From Melioribacteraceae bacterium (GTDB taxonomy: Bacteria > Bacteroidota > Ignavibacteria > Ignavibacteriales > Melioribacteraceae): a DNA stretch of 64,000 bases. The stretch lies in the NCBI GenBank assembly GCA_016927595.1, contig JAFGMI010000013.1, forward strand, positions 116,967 through 180,966, in the 5' to 3' direction. Positions within the stretch are counted from its first letter, which is position 1; each line of letters begins with the position of its first letter. The notes under the pieces are model-generated. The model was not told the origin of the DNA, made no database searches, and saw only the letters and a program-made list of their open reading frames with translations. The position numbers and the translations under genes were made by a program. Below, one piece after another: positions 1 through 9,861 of the stretch.

Positions 1-1947
1 TCGGGACTGGGAGGAATTTTTGCAATATTACTACTTACCATATTTAAGCCTCAATCAGCTCCTGTAGTATTATCAGTATTATACTTGTTTGCCGGGATTG
101 TTTATCAGAAGAGTAGTAATAAGAAGATAATAACTATTCTGGAGTTTAGTCTGCTGATTATAATTATTACAGGGTGGCTTGTAGAATTCGATTTTAAAAT
201 TTCTCAGTACAAGGATTTAAGTAAAACGCTCAACCTGCCGGATGCGGAAATTATAGCTGAAAAGAATAGTCCGTACGGATTCATTCAGGTGGCTGAATCC
301 GACGCATTACGGTATGCTCCGGGATTAAGTTTAAATTTCCGTGGTAATGTTCCTGTACATAAAGCAGTATTTAATAATGGGGACTGGGTCGGAGCGGTTA
401 TTTCCTGCGATTTTTCTGATACAAATTCTGTCTTTGATTTTACTACAGAGGCATTAGTCTATAAATTAATCAAACCCGAAAATGTACTGGTACTAAATGC
501 CGGCACCGGGGAGAATGTTATACACGCAAGTAAATATAATCCGGATAATATCACCGCGGTGGAGCCGAATAGAGCATTAAACTATTTAATGAAATACCGG
601 TTGGCTGATGATAACGATTCGGTTTATTACTCGGATAAAATTGATTTGGTAGAACTTTCTCCACGAACATTTTTACAGAAGCAACTCGGTAATTACGATA
701 TAATTAAACTTCCTATGCTCGGTACATTCGGAGGTTCAGCCGGTCTCCAGGCAATTAATGAACAATACCTGCTAACGTCGGATTCTTTTGAGCTAATGTT
801 CGATCGGCTGACGGACAGGGGATTCATAAGTATTACGAGCTGGCTCGATTACCCGTTTAGAAATCCGCTCCGCTTACTCTCTACAATCATTAAAGGATTG
901 CAGATGAAAGGTATCGGTGAACCGCAAAGTCACATTATATCAGTCAAAAGCTGGAGTACGATTTCTTTCCTAGTTAAAAAAAATAGAATTAGATATACAG
1001 ATATTGCGGCTGTAAGGGAATTTTGCGCTAAAATGAGTTTTGATCCTGTAATTCTGCCCGGTATCAGACCTGAAGAACGAATACGGTATAATCGAATTCA
1101 GGATAACGGGTTGTTTAATTTCATCGACAGTTTGTTGTCAGATAATCGTCAGGAATTAATTAATAATTATGCGTTCAGAATAAATGCCCCTTCCGACGAC
1201 CAACCGTTCTTCTCTCAATTTCTTAAATGGAATAACCTATCAGAGATAGGGGAATATTTCGGATCAAATTCGGTGCCTTTTTTTGAATTGGGTTATCTTA
1301 TTGTAATTTTAACTTTTACTCAGATTTTGATTATTTCCTTATTGCTCATAATTCTTCCGCTATTTAGACTGGGATTGACGGGGGAAAAGAAATTGCAGAC
1401 GTTTATATATTTCACCGGGCTGGGTGTCGGATACATGTTTGTCGAAATAGTATTGATCCAGAAATTCATACTCTATTTCGGCAATCCTGTTTACGCAGCT
1501 TCTGCGGTTATCAGTTTTATGCTGATTTGTTCGGGCATAGGCAGTTACTTTTCTCGGAGTGTACCTGTTAATAGAATAGGACTCAGAATAGTTTTGGCAG
1601 CAATAATATTATTAATTCTGATTTATGCTTTAATGCTGGACTTGTTATTAAAAAGCACTATCCACTTTGAAGAAATCTGGAAAATTATTTTGTCCTTTCT
1701 AATCATCGGAATACCTGCTTTCCTGATGGGATTTCCTTTTCCGCTGGGGATTCAAAAACTTGACCGGTCATACAGGGAGCAAATTCCCTGGGCATGGGGA
1801 ATCAACAGCTGTTTCTCGGTTATAAGCACCGCTTTGGCAACGTTATTATCGGTAGAACTGGGATTTACAGCGGTTCTTTTATTGTCTATGCTTGCATACG
1901 GCATGACGGCTGGAGTCACATTATTTTACAGGGAAATTAAATTGTAA
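1..1947 (+). CDS. Spermidine-synthase-like membrane protein (5' end outside window)
   Basis: The reading frame is open from base 1, so the gene begins upstream of the window and the TTG at 85 is probably not the real start. The visible part has hydrophobic segments at its beginning. A class I Rossmann methyltransferase-like core follows, with the SAM/dcSAM-binding pattern VLNAGTGE and the acidic AVEPN strand end. About seven further membrane segments fill the last 220 residues. This layout, membrane helices around a spermidine synthase fold, is typical of large bacterial 'spermidine synthase-like' membrane proteins of unknown substrate. No classical aminopropyltransferase active-site signature was recognised, so polyamine synthesis is not claimed. 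It ends 126 bases before the next gene. Confidence 0.7.
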   Translation, partial: SGLGGIFAILLLTIFKPQSAPVVLSVLYLFAGIVYQKSSNKKIITILEFSLLIIIITGWLVEFDFKISQYKDLSKTLNLPDAEIIAEKNSPYGFIQVAESDALRYAPGLSLNFRGNVPVHKAVFNNGDWVGAVISCDFSDTNSVFDFTTEALVYKLIKPENVLVLNAGTGENVIHASKYNPDNITAVEPNRALNYLMKYRLADDNDSVYYSDKIDLVELSPRTFLQKQLGNYDIIKLPMLGTFGGSAGLQAINEQYLLTSDSFELMFDRLTDRGFISITSWLDYPFRNPLRLLSTIIKGLQMKGIGEPQSHIISVKSWSTISFLVKKNRIRYTDIAAVREFCAKMSFDPVILPGIRPEERIRYNRIQDNGLFNFIDSLLSDNRQELINNYAFRINAPSDDQPFFSQFLKWNNLSEIGEYFGSNSVPFFELGYLIVILTFTQILIISLLLIILPLFRLGLTGEKKLQTFIYFTGLGVGYMFVEIVLIQKFILYFGNPVYAASAVISFMLICSGIGSYFSRSVPVNRIGLRIVLAAIILLILIYALMLDLLLKSTIHFEEIWKIILSFLIIGIPAFLMGFPFPLGIQKLDRSYREQIPWAWGINSCFSVISTALATLLSVELGFTAVLLLSMLAYGMTAGVTLFYREIKL

Positions 1948-2073
1948 CACGACTATAAGTATTATTTACTCATCAGATAATGTAATAATTAAAAGTCCGG
2001 TTATTTTACCGTTTCTTCGCAATTCTCATTTCCATATTTTTAATTCATGTAAAAATAATATTAGGAGAATAAA

Positions 2074-3393
2074 ATGGCTGATACGAAGACTAACAAAGAG
2101 CATAATATTGATGATTCGAAGTATGCGATGGAAACGCGCATAATTTACGGGAAAGATGTCTCGGATAAATGGGATTATTCACACCATGTAACAGCTCCTA
2201 TTTCATCATCAACAACATTCCGGCTTGATTCTGTGGAAAGGGGCGCACAAGGATTTAAGCAGTTTGCCCATTCCTCCGAGTCTGAGGGCGAAGCCCCTAT
2301 TTTTATTTATGACCGGCTTGGCGAGCCCAATAAAGATATGCTGGAAGAAAACCTGGCTTATGTTGAAAAAGGTGATATGGCGGTTACATTTTCCAGCGGA
2401 ATGGGAGCTATCTCCGCAGCACTAGGTATATTCCTTGGTGCCGGGGATGAGATTATTACGCACAATACATTGTACGGCTGCACGATTTCGCTCTTCAACA
2501 ACTGGTATCCTAAATATAACATTAGGGTAAATCCTGTTGATCTTACTTCCATAGAGAATATTTATCCGGTATTGAATGACAGAACAAAAGTTATCTATTT
2601 TGAAACTCCCGCTAATCCTAATCTGGATATAATAGATATTGCCGGATTAAGAAAAGCATTAGATGATCTGAATAAGAAAAGGACTGAAGCCAATCAGATT
2701 CAGATAATAATCGACAATACATTCGCTACACCTTTCTGCCAGCGACCAATCGAACTGGGCGCCGATTTCGTGGTTCACTCACTTACAAAAGGAATAGGCG
2801 GTTTTGGTACAGATATTGGCGGTGTAGTCATCGGAAAGAATAAATACAGAGATCTGCTTCTTCTTTATCGTAAAGATTTCGGGGCTGTTCTCAACACGAA
2901 AAGCGCCTGGTCGATTTTGACTTATGGTCTGCCTTCGCTTGCGCTCAGAGAAAAACAGCAGATAAAAAGTGCGATGAGTATCGCAGAATTTTTAGAAAAT
3001 CATCCGAAAATATCTTATGTAAATTATCCCGGTTTAAAATCTTATAAGTATCACGAGCTGGCAAGAAAACAAATGATAGATTTCAACGGTGACTTTGCTC
3101 CGGGAAGTATGATATATTTTTCCCTGAAGGGAGGAACACCTTCGGAGTGTAAAGAGAACGGTCGCAGGTTTATGGATTATGTTGCAGATCATGCCTATAC
3201 AATGACTCTTGCAGTTTCACTGGGGCATACCAGAACGCTTATAGAACATCCGGCATCAATGACGCATTCGGTAGTTCCGCCCGAAAAACTGGAAGAAAGG
3301 GGAATAGATCCAGGCGGTGTGAGACTCGCTATTGGACTTGAAAGAACGGAAGATTTGCTGATGGATCTGGATGAAGCTTTAAAAGCAATCTGA
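2074..3393 (+). CDS. Cys/Met-metabolism PLP-dependent enzyme (transsulfuration family)
   Basis: This 439-residue protein belongs to the Cys/Met metabolism family of fold-type I PLP enzymes. These include cystathionine gamma-synthase and gamma-lyase, methionine gamma-lyase and O-acetylhomoserine sulfhydrylase. The PLP-stacking region FSSGMGAISAAL, the aspartate of IIDNTFATP and the Schiff-base lysine in HSLTKGIGG (about K239) are all present. It is longer than the usual 380-400 residues because of an N-terminal extension and an insert near residues 65-75. The ATG at 2074 has a clear AGGAG ribosome site. It stands alone: a hairpin terminator follows at once. Which family reaction it performs cannot be decided from sequence alone; methionine gamma-lyase or an O-acetylhomoserine-using enzyme are both possible. 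Confidence 0.85.
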   Translation: MADTKTNKEHNIDDSKYAMETRIIYGKDVSDKWDYSHHVTAPISSSTTFRLDSVERGAQGFKQFAHSSESEGEAPIFIYDRLGEPNKDMLEENLAYVEKGDMAVTFSSGMGAISAALGIFLGAGDEIITHNTLYGCTISLFNNWYPKYNIRVNPVDLTSIENIYPVLNDRTKVIYFETPANPNLDIIDIAGLRKALDDLNKKRTEANQIQIIIDNTFATPFCQRPIELGADFVVHSLTKGIGGFGTDIGGVVIGKNKYRDLLLLYRKDFGAVLNTKSAWSILTYGLPSLALREKQQIKSAMSIAEFLENHPKISYVNYPGLKSYKYHELARKQMIDFNGDFAPGSMIYFSLKGGTPSECKENGRRFMDYVADHAYTMTLAVSLGHTRTLIEHPASMTHSVVPPEKLEERGIDPGGVRLAIGLERTEDLLMDLDEALKAI

Positions 3394-3426
3394 TTAATTC
3401 ATAATTTTATTTTTAATAAATTTATA

Positions 3427-3463
3427 CCCGGTCTTAAATAACAATTCATTGACCGGGTTTTTT
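3427..3463 (+). terminator. Rho-independent terminator
   Basis: The arms CCCGGTC (3427-3433) and GACCGGG (3451-3457) are perfect complements separated by 17 bases and are followed directly by six Ts. It lies 34 bases after the PLP-enzyme stop and separates that gene from the pgeF cluster. Confidence 0.75.
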
Positions 3464-3482
3464 ATGAATTATTTTGCAGAAA

Positions 3483-4223
3483 ATGATAATAATCAGAAGT
3501 TCATTACTGAATAAATTTGAAAATGTGATTTTCGGATTCAGTACGAAGATAGGTTTGAAAAGAAACGAGCCGTTTTTTTTCAATACTTCACATTCTGTCG
3601 GCGATAATAATGAACTTGTTGAAGAAAACAGGCAAGCGCTTGCTTCTCAATTAGGTCTGGATAGCTATTTAATTAAATCACAGAAGCAGATTCATTCGGA
3701 TATTATAAGAATAGCAGATGAAAGGAGTTCTTTGGAAGAAAGCGATGCATTAATAACAAACAGACATGGCACTGCGCTTGCTGTTTCATCTGCAGACTGT
3801 GCGTCAGTCTTCCTCTATGATCCCGTTAAAAAAGTAATAGCTGCAATACATTCGGGATGGAGGGGTACTCAGAAAAATATAGCCGGTAAAACTATTAAAG
3901 CTGTAATTAAAAATTTTAATTCTACTCCGGATGATTTATATGCATATATTTCACCTTCCGTTTCCCGTAACAATTATGAAGTAGGCAGTGAAGTCGCCTC
4001 ACTGTTTCAGTCCAGATATATTTTTAATAATAACGGAAAATACTATCTGGATGTCTCTTCGGCAGTTTATGATCAGCTGACAGAAACAGGATTGAGAACC
4101 GGAAATATTCAGAGATCATTATTGTGCAGCTATGAACTTAAAAACCTGTTTCACTCTTACAGAAGGGACGGAAAACGATCTGGCAGAGCATGGGGAATTA
4201 TAGCGATGAAGGAAAGTGATTGA
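3483..4223 (+). CDS. pgeF: Peptidoglycan editing factor / YfiH-family multicopper-type purine nucleoside phosphorylase
   Basis: This protein of about 246 residues is a YfiH/PgeF (DUF152, 'laccase domain') family member. The family has purine nucleoside phosphorylase and adenosine deaminase activity and, in E. coli, prevents wrong amino acids from entering peptidoglycan precursors. The diagnostic cysteine and histidine motifs are visible: SADCASVFLYDP and AAIHSGWRGT, plus a C-terminal RRDGKRSGR segment. The ATG at 3483 is preferred over the in-frame TTG at 3474, though neither has a good ribosome site. It is the first gene of a tightly packed run; its stop codon overlaps the start of the EamA gene by four bases. 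Confidence 0.85.
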   Translation: MIIIRSSLLNKFENVIFGFSTKIGLKRNEPFFFNTSHSVGDNNELVEENRQALASQLGLDSYLIKSQKQIHSDIIRIADERSSLEESDALITNRHGTALAVSSADCASVFLYDPVKKVIAAIHSGWRGTQKNIAGKTIKAVIKNFNSTPDDLYAYISPSVSRNNYEVGSEVASLFQSRYIFNNNGKYYLDVSSAVYDQLTETGLRTGNIQRSLLCSYELKNLFHSYRRDGKRSGRAWGIIAMKESD

Positions 4224-5134
4224 ACAAAGAATCATTAAATATCGTTCTTGGTTACGTATTGATATGTCTGCTCTGGGGTTCAACCTGGCTTGCAATCCGT
4301 GTCGGTGTTGCGGATCTTAACCCCATCTTTGCAGCCGGATTAAGGTTTTTATTAGCTTCTTTCTTTTTTTTCTTGTTAATGAAAATAAGGCGCATAAAAC
4401 TTCAGACAGATTCCTTTGCGATGAAATTTTACATGTTCATGGGATTCTTTTCTTTCGTAATTCCGTTCGGATTGGTTTACTGGGCAGAGCAGTATATCCC
4501 TTCTGGCTTGACTTCAGTTATCTTCGCAGTATTCCCTTTCGTTGTAATAATTTTTTCTTATCTGATGATTCCCGACGAAACAATCGGTGTATTTAAAATT
4601 GCCGGAACACTTCTGGGTTTTGCCGGCATCTACATAATTTTTTCGAGTGAAATATCAATGGATATATCGGAAGATATATGGGCTATGAGCGCAATTCTTT
4701 TAAGTGCAGCTATCCAGGCTTATGTTGTAGTTGTCGTCAAGAAAAAGGGAAGCGGACTTCATCCGCTGTCTATGAATCTTATACCGGTTCTGATAGCAGG
4801 AGTGTCCATGGTAATACTGGCGCTCTTATTTGAGGATACGAGCAGGATCCAATTCACTTATGAAGCTGTCGCTTCAGTGGTTTACCTGGGATTCTTCGGA
4901 ACGGTGCTGACATTCACAACATATTACTGGCTGATAAAAAAAATAAATGTCGTGATTGTTTCGCTGTCAGCATTTATTACGCCGATAATTGCCATATTAT
5001 TAGGATGGATTATTCTGGATGAAAAATTCAGCGGGAACGATTTACTGGGAGCCGCTCTTGTTCTTTTTGGGATACTCGTTGCCAATACGAGGGGGCTTGC
5101 TAAATATTATAAATCGAAACAGGTGATGTCATGA
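4220..5134 (+). CDS. EamA/DMT-family transporter
   Basis: This 304-residue protein has about ten predicted membrane helices arranged as two EamA repeats (drug/metabolite transporter superfamily). It carries the typical N-terminal LLWGSTWLAIRVG and, in each half, a segment ending in the family's 'G...I' loop and helix. Such proteins export amino acids or other small metabolites; the substrate is not predictable. The start is a TTG in a TTGA overlap with the pgeF stop, preceded by AAGGAAAG. The end overlaps the folB start (ATGTCATGA), so translation is probably coupled. Confidence 0.85.
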   Translation: MNKESLNIVLGYVLICLLWGSTWLAIRVGVADLNPIFAAGLRFLLASFFFFLLMKIRRIKLQTDSFAMKFYMFMGFFSFVIPFGLVYWAEQYIPSGLTSVIFAVFPFVVIIFSYLMIPDETIGVFKIAGTLLGFAGIYIIFSSEISMDISEDIWAMSAILLSAAIQAYVVVVVKKKGSGLHPLSMNLIPVLIAGVSMVILALLFEDTSRIQFTYEAVASVVYLGFFGTVLTFTTYYWLIKKINVVIVSLSAFITPIIAILLGWIILDEKFSGNDLLGAALVLFGILVANTRGLAKYYKSKQVMS

Positions 5135-5496
5135 AAAATATTATTCGCATAAAAAATGCAACCTTCTATGCTTATCACGGCGCATTGCAGGAAGAACAGA
5201 TAATTGGCGGCAAATTTGAAGTGGATCTTGAAATAACTACAGATTTCAGCAGTGCGGCGAGTTCCGACAATTTAAAAGAAACACTTAACTACGATGAGGT
5301 CTACAAGTTTGTAGGAATAATTGTGCATGCAAAAAAGTATTATCTGATCGAAGCACTGGCGGTGAATATAGCCGATAAACTGATCGAAAAATTTGCATCG
5401 ATCCAAAATATAGTTGTAAAAGTAAGAAAGCGAAGCGTGCCGATTGGCGGTGTTATCGATTTTGTTGAGGCGGAAGTTGATAAAGCAAGAGACTAA
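5131..5496 (+). CDS. folB: Dihydroneopterin aldolase
   Basis: This 121-residue protein matches FolB, which converts 7,8-dihydroneopterin to 6-hydroxymethyl-dihydropterin and glycolaldehyde in folate synthesis. Visible signatures are the N-terminal IRIKNATFYAYHGALQEEQ, the TLNYDEVY segment after the beta-hairpin, and the C-terminal VKVRKRSVPIGG strand. The length is normal for the family. The ATG overlaps the previous stop by four bases, and the 3' end overlaps folK, the next pathway enzyme. This order supports a folate sub-operon. Confidence 0.92.
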   Translation: MKNIIRIKNATFYAYHGALQEEQIIGGKFEVDLEITTDFSSAASSDNLKETLNYDEVYKFVGIIVHAKKYYLIEALAVNIADKLIEKFASIQNIVVKVRKRSVPIGGVIDFVEAEVDKARD

Positions 5497-5989
5497 AACT
5501 GCATACATCGGTCTTGGTTCAAATGTCGGTAATAAAATAAACCATCTTAAACGAACAGTCGAAATTATTAATACAGAAAACAACATCGTTGTAAAAAAAA
5601 TATCATCAGTTTACATCACCAGTCCGTATGGATTGATGGATCAGGATAATTTTTTGAATTGTGCTGTTGAGATTGAATCTTCTTATACTCCGCTTGAGCT
5701 GATGACTTTTCTGAAAAAAACCGAATCTGCCGTAGGTAGACAAATACGTGAAAAATGGGGACCGCGTGAGATAGATATTGATTTGCTTCTTTATTCTGAT
5801 TATATAATAAATACCGGCGGATTAACAATACCGCATCCCGAAATATTAAAAAGAGATTTTGTGATTGTTCCGCTTCTCGAATTAAAAGAAGACCTTGTAC
5901 ACCCAATTAATAAAAATTTATTAAAAGAATATTTAGATCAAAGCTTGGAAAATCATATTTTAGAAAAGTTGAATATTATACTTTTATAA
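5477..5989 (+). CDS. folK: HPPK, 6-hydroxymethyl-dihydropterin pyrophosphokinase
   Basis: The protein transfers pyrophosphate from ATP to 6-hydroxymethyl-7,8-dihydropterin, the step after FolB. It has the family signature YIGLGSNVGNKINHL near the N-terminus, the catalytic WGPREIDIDLLLY segment with its two metal-binding aspartates, and the HPEILKRDFVIVPLLEL motif. An upstream in-frame start at 5444 exists. The TTG at 5477 is chosen because it sits just after GAGGCGGA and gives a family-like length of about 170 residues with only a 20-base overlap with folB. Confidence in function is high; the exact start is less sure. Confidence 0.9.
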   Translation: MIKQETKTAYIGLGSNVGNKINHLKRTVEIINTENNIVVKKISSVYITSPYGLMDQDNFLNCAVEIESSYTPLELMTFLKKTESAVGRQIREKWGPREIDIDLLLYSDYIINTGGLTIPHPEILKRDFVIVPLLELKEDLVHPINKNLLKEYLDQSLENHILEKLNIILL

Positions 5990-6006
5990 CTGCGGAGAAT
6001 TTTAAG

Positions 6007-6654
6007 TTGGGCGAAATAAGCTATATCGCTATCGAGGGTGTTATTGGTGCGGGTAAAACAACGCTGGCTAATATGCTGTCGAAAAAACTTAGTGCCAATC
6101 TGGTACTGGAAGAATTTGAAACTAATCCATTTCTTGAAAAATTCTACGATGACAGAAACAGGTATGCATTTCAGACACAAATGTTTTTTCTTATTAACAG
6201 GTTTAAACAGCAGCAAAGGCTGAACCAGGAGGAACTATTCTCCGAGTTTATTGTTTCAGATTATATTTTTGAGAAGGATCAGATATTCGCTTACCTGAAC
6301 CTTTCACCCGAGGAACTTAAATTATACGAAAATATTTTTCCGCTTCTGCAGCGGGACCTGCGTAAACCCGATCTTATCATTTTTCTTCAGTCAAGCGTCG
6401 ATAGACTCATCACCAATATTCGTAAACGAAGCAGAAAGATAGAGCGTAATCTTACCAGGTCGTACATACGAGATTTAAGTGAAGCTTACAACAATTTCTT
6501 TTTCAAATACAATGAATCACCTCTTCTTATAGTAAATACCACAGACATTGATTTTGTGAACAGACAGGAAGATTTCAGCGAGTTATATTCTCAGATATTC
6601 AGAAAAGACAGGGGGTTTATAGAGTACTTTAACCCCGGGATAGGAAAGCAATGA
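6007..6654 (+). CDS. Deoxynucleoside kinase
   Basis: This 215-residue protein is of the deoxyguanosine/deoxyadenosine kinase (dNK) family, which phosphorylates salvaged deoxynucleosides. A P-loop is visible at residues 9-17 (GVIGAGKTT). The ERS-like catalytic position is SDYIFEKDQIFA, and the arginine-rich lid is NIRKRSRKIERNL. The TTG start at 6007 follows a GGAG-type ribosome site. It comes directly after folK and overlaps the following small membrane protein gene by four bases (ATGA), as in many Bacteroidota genomes where folK and this kinase are neighbours. Base specificity is not predicted. Confidence 0.85.
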   Translation: MGEISYIAIEGVIGAGKTTLANMLSKKLSANLVLEEFETNPFLEKFYDDRNRYAFQTQMFFLINRFKQQQRLNQEELFSEFIVSDYIFEKDQIFAYLNLSPEELKLYENIFPLLQRDLRKPDLIIFLQSSVDRLITNIRKRSRKIERNLTRSYIRDLSEAYNNFFFKYNESPLLIVNTTDIDFVNRQEDFSELYSQIFRKDRGFIEYFNPGIGKQ

Positions 6655-6863
6655 GTTTGTTTCGAATAGTTTTATTTGCAATTGTATTCTACTTTATCTT
6701 TAAAAGTATAAAAATAATTATGAGACTTTTCAGCGAAAAAAGTGAAGAGAAAGAAACATTTGTAAATACAAATTATAAAAGAAACCAGCGATCGAAGATT
6801 GATAAAAAAGATGTTATAGAAGCAGACTTCGAGGAACTGGGCGAAAAAGAAAAAGAAAAGTAA
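6651..6863 (+). CDS. Small single-pass membrane protein (DUF4834-like)
   Basis: This 70-residue protein has one N-terminal membrane helix (about residues 4-24) followed by a short, highly charged cytoplasmic tail rich in Lys and Glu and ending KEKEK. The composition and its place after folK and the deoxynucleoside kinase resemble the small DUF4834-type proteins of Bacteroidota. The assignment rests on pattern only. It starts in an ATGA overlap with the kinase gene, which strongly supports its being translated. Function unknown. Confidence 0.65.
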   Translation: MSLFRIVLFAIVFYFIFKSIKIIMRLFSEKSEEKETFVNTNYKRNQRSKIDKKDVIEADFEELGEKEKEK

Positions 6864-6880
6864 TTCTGATTACATTTTAA

Positions 6881-8431
6881 ATGGTTTTAGAAAATTTAGC
6901 CGCAATAGATATAGGCACCAATTCGTTTCACCTTATCGTAGTAAAACCAACTCCCGACGGTGGTTTTGAAATAATCGACAGGGAACGGGAAGTAATCCGC
7001 CTTAATGAAGGGAACAAGGATGATATAAAATTACTCAATGATTCAGCGGTCGAACGGGCACTGAATACGCTTAGTACTTTCAAAGGTATTGCAGATTCAC
7101 ACAACGCTGAAATTCGAGCCGTAGCCACAAGTGCCGTAAGAGAAGCCCGCAATAAAGATGAATTCATCAAGAGAGTGCATGATGAAACCGGAATTTCTAT
7201 AGAAGTAGTAAGCGGTTTCGAAGAGGCGCGTTTAATCTATCTCGGAATATTGAAAGCAGTACCGTTTTTTGATAAGAGAATTCTCTGCATCGATATCGGT
7301 GGCGGCAGTACAGAGTTTCTGGTTGGTGAAAAAAGCGATATAATTTATTCGAACAGTCTTAAACTCGGCGCGGTAAGACTGACACAGAAATTTTTCCCGG
7401 ATGGTAAAACAAATAAAAAAAGCATAGAAGAATGCTCTGCCTGGGTTAAGGGAGAAATTTTTCCGGTAATAAAAAGTATTAAACATTTGGGCTTCGGGTA
7501 TATTGTAGGTTCCTCGGGTACCATTCAGTCATTCGGTTCGATTTATTCGGCGATGAATAATAACGGATCGAACGAAATGAAAATACTTAACAATCTTGAA
7601 ATTCCGTATGATGATATCTATGAGATTTATTCTCTCATAATTTCAAAATCCAAGCCGGCTGAAAGAAAAAAAATTCCGGGTCTTGAGCAGAAAAGAGCTG
7701 ATATTATAGTATCAGGAGCGATAATACTGCAATCGATCCTGGAATCGCTTAATGCCGGCAGTATTACTCTTTCCGGTTTCGCACTCCGCGAAGGAATAAT
7801 AATCGATACTTTAAAAAGGAAATCCGGCAGCAGCTATAATGAGTATCTTTACGATATCAGGATGAGAAGCGTTATGCATCTTGCCGAATCATCGGATTAC
7901 GACACTAAACATTGCATGAGAATTGCAAATCTTGCCGTTGATGTATTTGATCAGCTCAAAGATGTTCACAAACTCGGAGTTGAATACAGGGAATTTCTTT
8001 ATTCAGCCGCGCTGTTGCATGACATCGGTTATCATATCTCGCATAATCAGCACCATAAGCATAGTTATTATATTATAAGAAACAGTAATATTACAGGGTT
8101 TACTGACCTGGAAATTTCTCTGATTGCTAATGTTGCAAGATATCACAGAAAAAGTCATCCGAAAAAAAGTCATTCCGAGTTCTCGGTTTTACCTGCGAAA
8201 TATCAGCAGGTTGTTTTGAAACTGGCAGCAATTCTAAGAATTGTTGATGCGCTTGACCGCACGCATTCAGGCAATGTCGGGTCGCTGCGATGTATAATTG
8301 ACCGTGACAGAGTAAACATACAAATTGACTCTGAAAACAGACCTGTCGATATTGAATTATGGAGTCTCGAAAGACGAAAAGGTTTATTTGAGGAGGTATT
8401 CGGTAAAAAAATCGAAGTGACAATAATTTAA
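6881..8431 (+). CDS. Ppx/GppA exopolyphosphatase-type phosphatase with HD domain
   Basis: This 516-residue protein belongs to the ASKHA-fold Ppx/GppA family, which hydrolyses inorganic polyphosphate and/or pppGpp. The N-terminal phosphate-binding loop AIDIGTNSFHL and the second loop CIDIGGGSTEF are intact, and EEARLIYLG matches the catalytic-glutamate region. Residues from about 325 form an HD-type C-terminal domain with the metal motif LLHDIGYH followed by a His-rich stretch. The length fits long, two-domain PPX enzymes. It lies 17 bases after the small membrane protein gene and is probably the last gene of that cluster. Confidence 0.9.
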   Translation: MVLENLAAIDIGTNSFHLIVVKPTPDGGFEIIDREREVIRLNEGNKDDIKLLNDSAVERALNTLSTFKGIADSHNAEIRAVATSAVREARNKDEFIKRVHDETGISIEVVSGFEEARLIYLGILKAVPFFDKRILCIDIGGGSTEFLVGEKSDIIYSNSLKLGAVRLTQKFFPDGKTNKKSIEECSAWVKGEIFPVIKSIKHLGFGYIVGSSGTIQSFGSIYSAMNNNGSNEMKILNNLEIPYDDIYEIYSLIISKSKPAERKKIPGLEQKRADIIVSGAIILQSILESLNAGSITLSGFALREGIIIDTLKRKSGSSYNEYLYDIRMRSVMHLAESSDYDTKHCMRIANLAVDVFDQLKDVHKLGVEYREFLYSAALLHDIGYHISHNQHHKHSYYIIRNSNITGFTDLEISLIANVARYHRKSHPKKSHSEFSVLPAKYQQVVLKLAAILRIVDALDRTHSGNVGSLRCIIDRDRVNIQIDSENRPVDIELWSLERRKGLFEEVFGKKIEVTII

Positions 8432-8477
8432 TTATACTTACAAGGTCAATTCACCTGATTTCATTTTCGACGTATTT

Positions 8478-8508
8478 TTGGCTTGTTGATGCAGTTTCAA
8501 TATATTTG
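8478..8508 (+). promoter_or_regulatory. Bacteroidota-type promoter of asnS
   Basis: TTGGC at 8478-8482 and TATATTTG at 8501-8508 are separated by 18 bases and fit the -33/-7 pattern (TTG, TAnnTTTG) of the Bacteroidota primary sigma factor. It would give a leader of roughly 30 bases before the asnS ATG at 8543. Confidence 0.5.
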
Positions 8509-8542
8509 AATTTTATTTTCCAAAAACTAATCTAATGGGTAT

Positions 8543-9841
8543 ATGAGACCAAAAATTTATATCAAAGACCTGTCTGACCATATTGGTGAGCAGGTCAATC
8601 TGAAAGGCTGGCTTTATAATAAAAGATCCAGCGGTAAAGTGAAATTTCTGATTTTAAGGGATGGAACCGGTTATCTTCAGTGTATTGTGTTTAAAGGAAA
8701 TGTGAGTGAAGAAGTTTTTGAAACTGCTGACAGGCTTTCACAGGAATCTTCATTCGAAATTACAGGTACCGTTAAAGCCGAAGCAAGAGCTGTAGGCGGA
8801 GTTGAACTTGACGCGACCGATGTAAAACTGATATCGGATTCAGTCGATTATCCTATCACACCCAAAGAGCATGGTATTGAGTTTCTTATTGATAAGCGTC
8901 ACTTGTGGCTCCGGTCGAAAAGACAGGCTGCAATAATGAAGGTGCGACACCGTGTTGTCAAGGCGATAAGAGACTTTTTTGACGAAAGAGGATTTACCCT
9001 GTTCGATCCGCCAGTTATAACGCCGAATGCCTGTGAAGGTACTTCAACTCTGTTCGAATTCGATTACTTCGATCTCGGCAAAGCCTACTTAACCCAATCC
9101 GGTCAGCTGTATGCAGAAGCCGGCGCGCTTGCTCTTGGAAAAGTTTATACATTCGGTCCGACTTTCCGGGCTGAGAAATCAAAGACACGAAGACATCTTA
9201 CCGAGTTCTGGATGGTGGAACCTGAAATGGCATTCTATGACCTCGACGACGATATGGATCTTGCCGAGGAATTCCTGGAATATATAGTGCAGACCGTTCT
9301 GAGAGAATGCAAAGATGAACTGGAAATTCTTGAAAGGGATACCTCCAAACTCAAAAGTGTGAAGCGTCCTTTCCCGAGGATAAGCTATGATGAAGCGGTT
9401 GAGATTCTGAAGAAAAACGGAACAGATTTCGAGTGGGGAAATGATTTAGGCGGCGGCGACGAAACAATTATTTCGAGCCAGTTTGACAGACCCGTTATGG
9501 TTCACCGGTATCCTGCCGAAGTAAAAGCATTTTATATGAAACGTGATCCGCTCAATTCCAGGGTGGCGCTTGCCGTTGATGTGCTCGCGCCTGAAGGATA
9601 CGGCGAAATTATAGGCGGAAGTCAACGTGAAGATGATCTGGATCTGCTCATTTCCAGGATTAAAGAACACAATCTTCCTCAGGAATTTTTCGAGTGGTAT
9701 CTTGATCTTAGAAGGTTCGGTTCTGTACCGCATTCAGGATTTGGTCTTGGTCTTGAACGAACCGTTTCATGGATATGCGGAATAGAACATCTGCGCGAGT
9801 CAATACCGTTTCCAAGGATGATTTACAGAAATACACCTTGA
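8543..9841 (+). CDS. asnS: Asparaginyl-tRNA synthetase
   Basis: This 432-residue class IIb aminoacyl-tRNA synthetase charges tRNA-Asn with asparagine. The N-terminal OB-fold anticodon-binding domain (about 1-115) is followed by the catalytic core. Motif 2 is [21 protein letters not shown], where the TEFW..EPE wording favours AsnRS over AspRS. Motif 3 is [15 protein letters not shown]. The length matches AsnRS, and the long insertion of bacterial AspRS is absent. It has its own likely promoter and is followed after 20 bases by the antiporter gene. Confidence 0.93.
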   Translation: MRPKIYIKDLSDHIGEQVNLKGWLYNKRSSGKVKFLILRDGTGYLQCIVFKGNVSEEVFETADRLSQESSFEITGTVKAEARAVGGVELDATDVKLISDSVDYPITPKEHGIEFLIDKRHLWLRSKRQAAIMKVRHRVVKAIRDFFDERGFTLFDPPVITPNACEGTSTLFEFDYFDLGKAYLTQSGQLYAEAGALALGKVYTFGPTFRAEKSKTRRHLTEFWMVEPEMAFYDLDDDMDLAEEFLEYIVQTVLRECKDELEILERDTSKLKSVKRPFPRISYDEAVEILKKNGTDFEWGNDLGGGDETIISSQFDRPVMVHRYPAEVKAFYMKRDPLNSRVALAVDVLAPEGYGEIIGGSQREDDLDLLISRIKEHNLPQEFFEWYLDLRRFGSVPHSGFGLGLERTVSWICGIEHLRESIPFPRMIYRNTP

Positions 9842-9861
9842 AATTTTATTAGGAATCTTTA